Assembly: GCF_024399315.1 (NCBI RefSeq)
Contig: NZ_CP075170.1
Span: 1,426,001-1,490,000 of the forward strand
Direction: 5' to 3'
From: Chryseobacterium sp. MA9
GTDB lineage: Bacteria > Bacteroidota > Bacteroidia > Flavobacteriales > Weeksellaceae
Length of the DNA stretch: 64,000 bases
Shown here: one piece after another, positions 62,243 to 64,000 of the stretch
Numbering within the stretch: position 1 is the stretch's first letter
Layout: every line of letters starts with the position of its first letter
Translations under genes and position numbers: made by a program
Notes under the pieces: model-generated
What the model saw: only the letters and a program-made list of their open reading frames with translations
Told to the model about the DNA's origin: nothing
The model's database searches: none

Positions 62243-62721
62243 AGTAAGCTTTTATTATAAAGATGACCCTATGGCAGAAAAGGTTGGAAAGGCTTGTGAA
62301 ATTTTCTAACATTTTAAATTCTGTTGAAAAATCGTAAGGTTTTTTAAGCATCTAATTCTGTTTGGATTCCTACGGAATGACAGACTGTATGGATAATCTA
62401 AGCGGATAGTTTCTTCTATTAAGATCTGAACAAATAAATGTTTACATAGTCTTCCTACGCTTTCACCTTGTCATTCCGGAGGAATCTAAATTCTTATTTT
62501 TTCATCAATTTAAAAATTTTGCTGTATAGATTCCTGTTGAATGATAAAAAGGCGCGAGAAACTCTACTTATGCAAAAGATCGTGGAGTGACAATTGAGTG
62601 GATTGACAATGAGATGCAGAAATGATCCTAAAAAACGGGCTAAAGCCCGTTCCTATTGATGTTGAGATTCTTCACTACATTGCATTTCATTCAGAATGAC
62701 AGTTTTCCTTACGAATACCAT
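62243..62721. other. Repeat-bearing intergenic region
   Basis: A 479-bp gap. It holds short R2-type fragments (62362-62386 inverted; 62468-62492), a hairpin AACGGGCT/AGCCCGTT (62635-62652) and a copy of R1 (62663-62701). No gene is seen. Confidence 0.5.
62663..62701. repeat. Dispersed repeat R1, copy 2
   Basis: TGAGATTCTTCACTACATTG followed by CATTTCATTCAGAATGACA; it corresponds to 5037-5075 with few changes. Confidence 0.65.
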
Positions 62722-63483
62722 TTAAGATTTTAACAACACTGTTCCATCTTTCAAAACCATATACTCCTGTCCTACTTCCTCTGAAATACGCTTCATATCA
62801 TTGTCATCAAACACCTGAGGAATATAAAATTTCTCATGAGCAAACAATCCGTAGTGGATGAGCACCAGTTTTTTAGCATGTAAAAGATGGGCTGCGGCAA
62901 AGGCTTCTTTGAGACTGAGAGAGGCGGGAACAGGGCTGTATTCTAATCCAATGATTTCAAAATTGACCACAACACCGTTTACGGGTAAAAATGCGTAATC
63001 TATATTGGAATTTTCTTTTCCGAGCTTCCAGAACTGGTTGTGCCAGATGGTGTCTCCACCATGAAAGAGCTTTGTTTTTCCGTCATCCACAATCCAGGAA
63101 GACTGTATTTCTCCCAATCCATCCATAGCAAATACGGGTTTGAAGGTGATGTTGTTTTCTGTAAAGGTTTCATTCAGATCAAGAATAATGATCTCTGCGT
63201 CAATTACAATTTTTCTTACCACGGCTTCAAGCCCTGCATAGACAATCAGTTTTCCGTTTTTCTTCAAACATTTCCTGATGACTCCTTTGTCAAAATGATC
63301 GAGATGCAGATGGGTAAACAGGATATAATCTGCCTGTACATGGTCTGAGAATTCTATAAGACTTTCTACAGCATCACCCAAAACAGGTTTATAGTAAGAG
63401 AAATCTTCTACAGCGTCTATTAAGATGGTTTTGTTGTGTGAAGTGAGCTTGATACCGGCCCAGTTTAATTTTTGTATTTCCAT
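62722..63483 (-). CDS. MBL-fold metal-dependent hydrolase (UlaG-like)
   Basis: A 253-residue cytosolic MBL-fold hydrolase. I start at the ATG at 63483 (MEIQKLNWAG), because the near-consensus -7 box TTCCTTTG (63497-63504, minus) lies between it and an upstream start. Active site: THLHLDHFD, then LFHGGDTIWHNQFW and LVLIHYG ligands. It has the compact UlaG-like pattern. Substrate unknown. Confidence 0.84.
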   Translation of the reverse strand: MEIQKLNWAGIKLTSHNKTILIDAVEDFSYYKPVLGDAVESLIEFSDHVQADYILFTHLHLDHFDKGVIRKCLKKNGKLIVYAGLEAVVRKIVIDAEIIILDLNETFTENNITFKPVFAMDGLGEIQSSWIVDDGKTKLFHGGDTIWHNQFWKLGKENSNIDYAFLPVNGVVVNFEIIGLEYSPVPASLSLKEAFAAAHLLHAKKLVLIHYGLFAHEKFYIPQVFDDNDMKRISEEVGQEYMVLKDGTVLLKS

Positions 63484-63709
63484 AATTTTTTTTTCACAAA
63501 GGAAAAGACTTACGGAAGGCAAGACAATAAACAAAAGATAATTAATGAGGGTTGAGATTGGGAGCTGGGGGATGGAATATGGGAGTTATTGAGGTGATAG
63601 AATAACTATTCCTTTTTTTATTTGAAATGATTGATCAATTTAATTATTAAATCTATAGAAAATAGGGAAACGGGTAGTAACTTCCAGCTTCCAGCTCCCC
63701 TCTTCCAGC

Positions 63710-64000
63710 TTACACAATCCTTTTTCTGATCCTGCTTAAAGAGATAGGCGTAATCCCAATGTAAGAGGCAAGATATTTTAAAGGAATATTCTGGATGTAA
63801 TGAGGTTTGTTCTTCAAAAGGTATTCATACAAATCCTGAGGTGTATTTTTCAACAGGAGCATTTCCCTTTTCATAGCAGCATTAAGTTTTCTGCTGAGAT
63901 AATAATTCTGAACGAAACGGCAGTGCGGATTTAAAACAAACATATCTTTCACCTCATCAAGGGTGATTTCCCATGCCAGCCCGCTGTTTATAGACTCGTA
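63710..64000 (-). CDS. Crp/Fnr-family regulator, C-terminal part (runs off the right edge)
   Basis: The reading frame is open to the last base, so its start lies outside the window. The visible 96 residues run from the end of the effector domain (SGLAWEITLDEVKDMFVLNP) to the HTH NIPLKYLASYIGITPISLSRIRKRIV. The HTH closely resembles the other two Crp-like regulators in this window. A low-complexity tract (63535-63709) rich in TTCCAGCT-type runs follows its stop. Confidence 0.85.
   Translation of the reverse strand, partial: YESINSGLAWEITLDEVKDMFVLNPHCRFVQNYYLSRKLNAAMKREMLLLKNTPQDLYEYLLKNKPHYIQNIPLKYLASYIGITPISLSRIRKRIV

Overview
This window looks like a chromosomal segment of a Chryseobacterium-like flavobacterium (Bacteroidota, Weeksellaceae). 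The DNA is AT-rich. Many genes are preceded by the Bacteroidota -7 box TAnnTTTG, usually without a Shine-Dalgarno sequence. Characteristic family members are present: LytS/LytTR two-component pairs, a monomeric isocitrate dehydrogenase, a Tet(X)-like monooxygenase, SusC-plug-like proteins and Bacteroidota-type ECF sigma factors. I see no rRNA, tRNA, CRISPR array, prophage or intact insertion sequence. Both edges cut a gene: an SDR oxidoreductase on the left and a Crp/Fnr-type regulator on the right.

Layout. 1-5 kb: SDR remnant, NTF2-like protein, nitronate monooxygenase, dGTPase, methyltransferase and a Fpg/Nei-type glycosylase. 5.1-8.6 kb: a LytTR response regulator and its kinase, divergent from a small unknown gene plus an outer-membrane protein. 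The spacer between them holds two mirror-image LytTR-type operators. 8.8-14.2 kb: glycosyltransferase, SMR transporter, a 26-codon membrane peptide with a long RNA hairpin, AAA ATPase, PLP-binding protein and lipoproteins. 14.3-23.6 kb: gcvP, DnaJ-domain protein, hydrolase, an ECF sigma operon, a repeat-rich 750-bp gap containing a candidate structured RNA, and an S9 peptidase. 23.8-38.8 kb: a long, almost entirely minus-strand accessory run of small soluble proteins (SRPBCC, VOC, DinB, alpha/beta hydrolases), two Crp/Fnr regulators, a DUF763 protein ending in a beta-clamp motif, a Tet(X)-like enzyme with an AraC regulator, and thiol peroxidase.

39-48 kb: isocitrate dehydrogenase, an HxlR regulator divergent from an SDR, then a coherent block. 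The block is a haem-binding/cytochrome P460 fusion protein, a P460-like lipoprotein, a second LytS/LytTR pair, a DUF1223 thioredoxin-like protein and a DoxX protein. The first and fifth of these share a 26-bp upstream motif (24/26 identical) placed exactly 67 bp before the -7 box in both. This suggests one regulon run by the embedded LytTR system. 48-64 kb: metallo-hydrolases, aldo/keto reductase with AraC regulator, S41 peptidase, two tandem ECF-sigma/membrane-protein pairs, a GapN-like dehydrogenase, an exported Tpx, and two proteins joining a cysteine-rich N-terminus to a TonB-receptor plug-like domain.

Intergenic DNA is rich in dispersed repeats (at least four families), GC-rich perfect hairpins acting as terminators, a MITE-like element and short tandem repeats. 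Several genes appear to be leaderless, because the -7 box ends 5-6 nt before the ATG.
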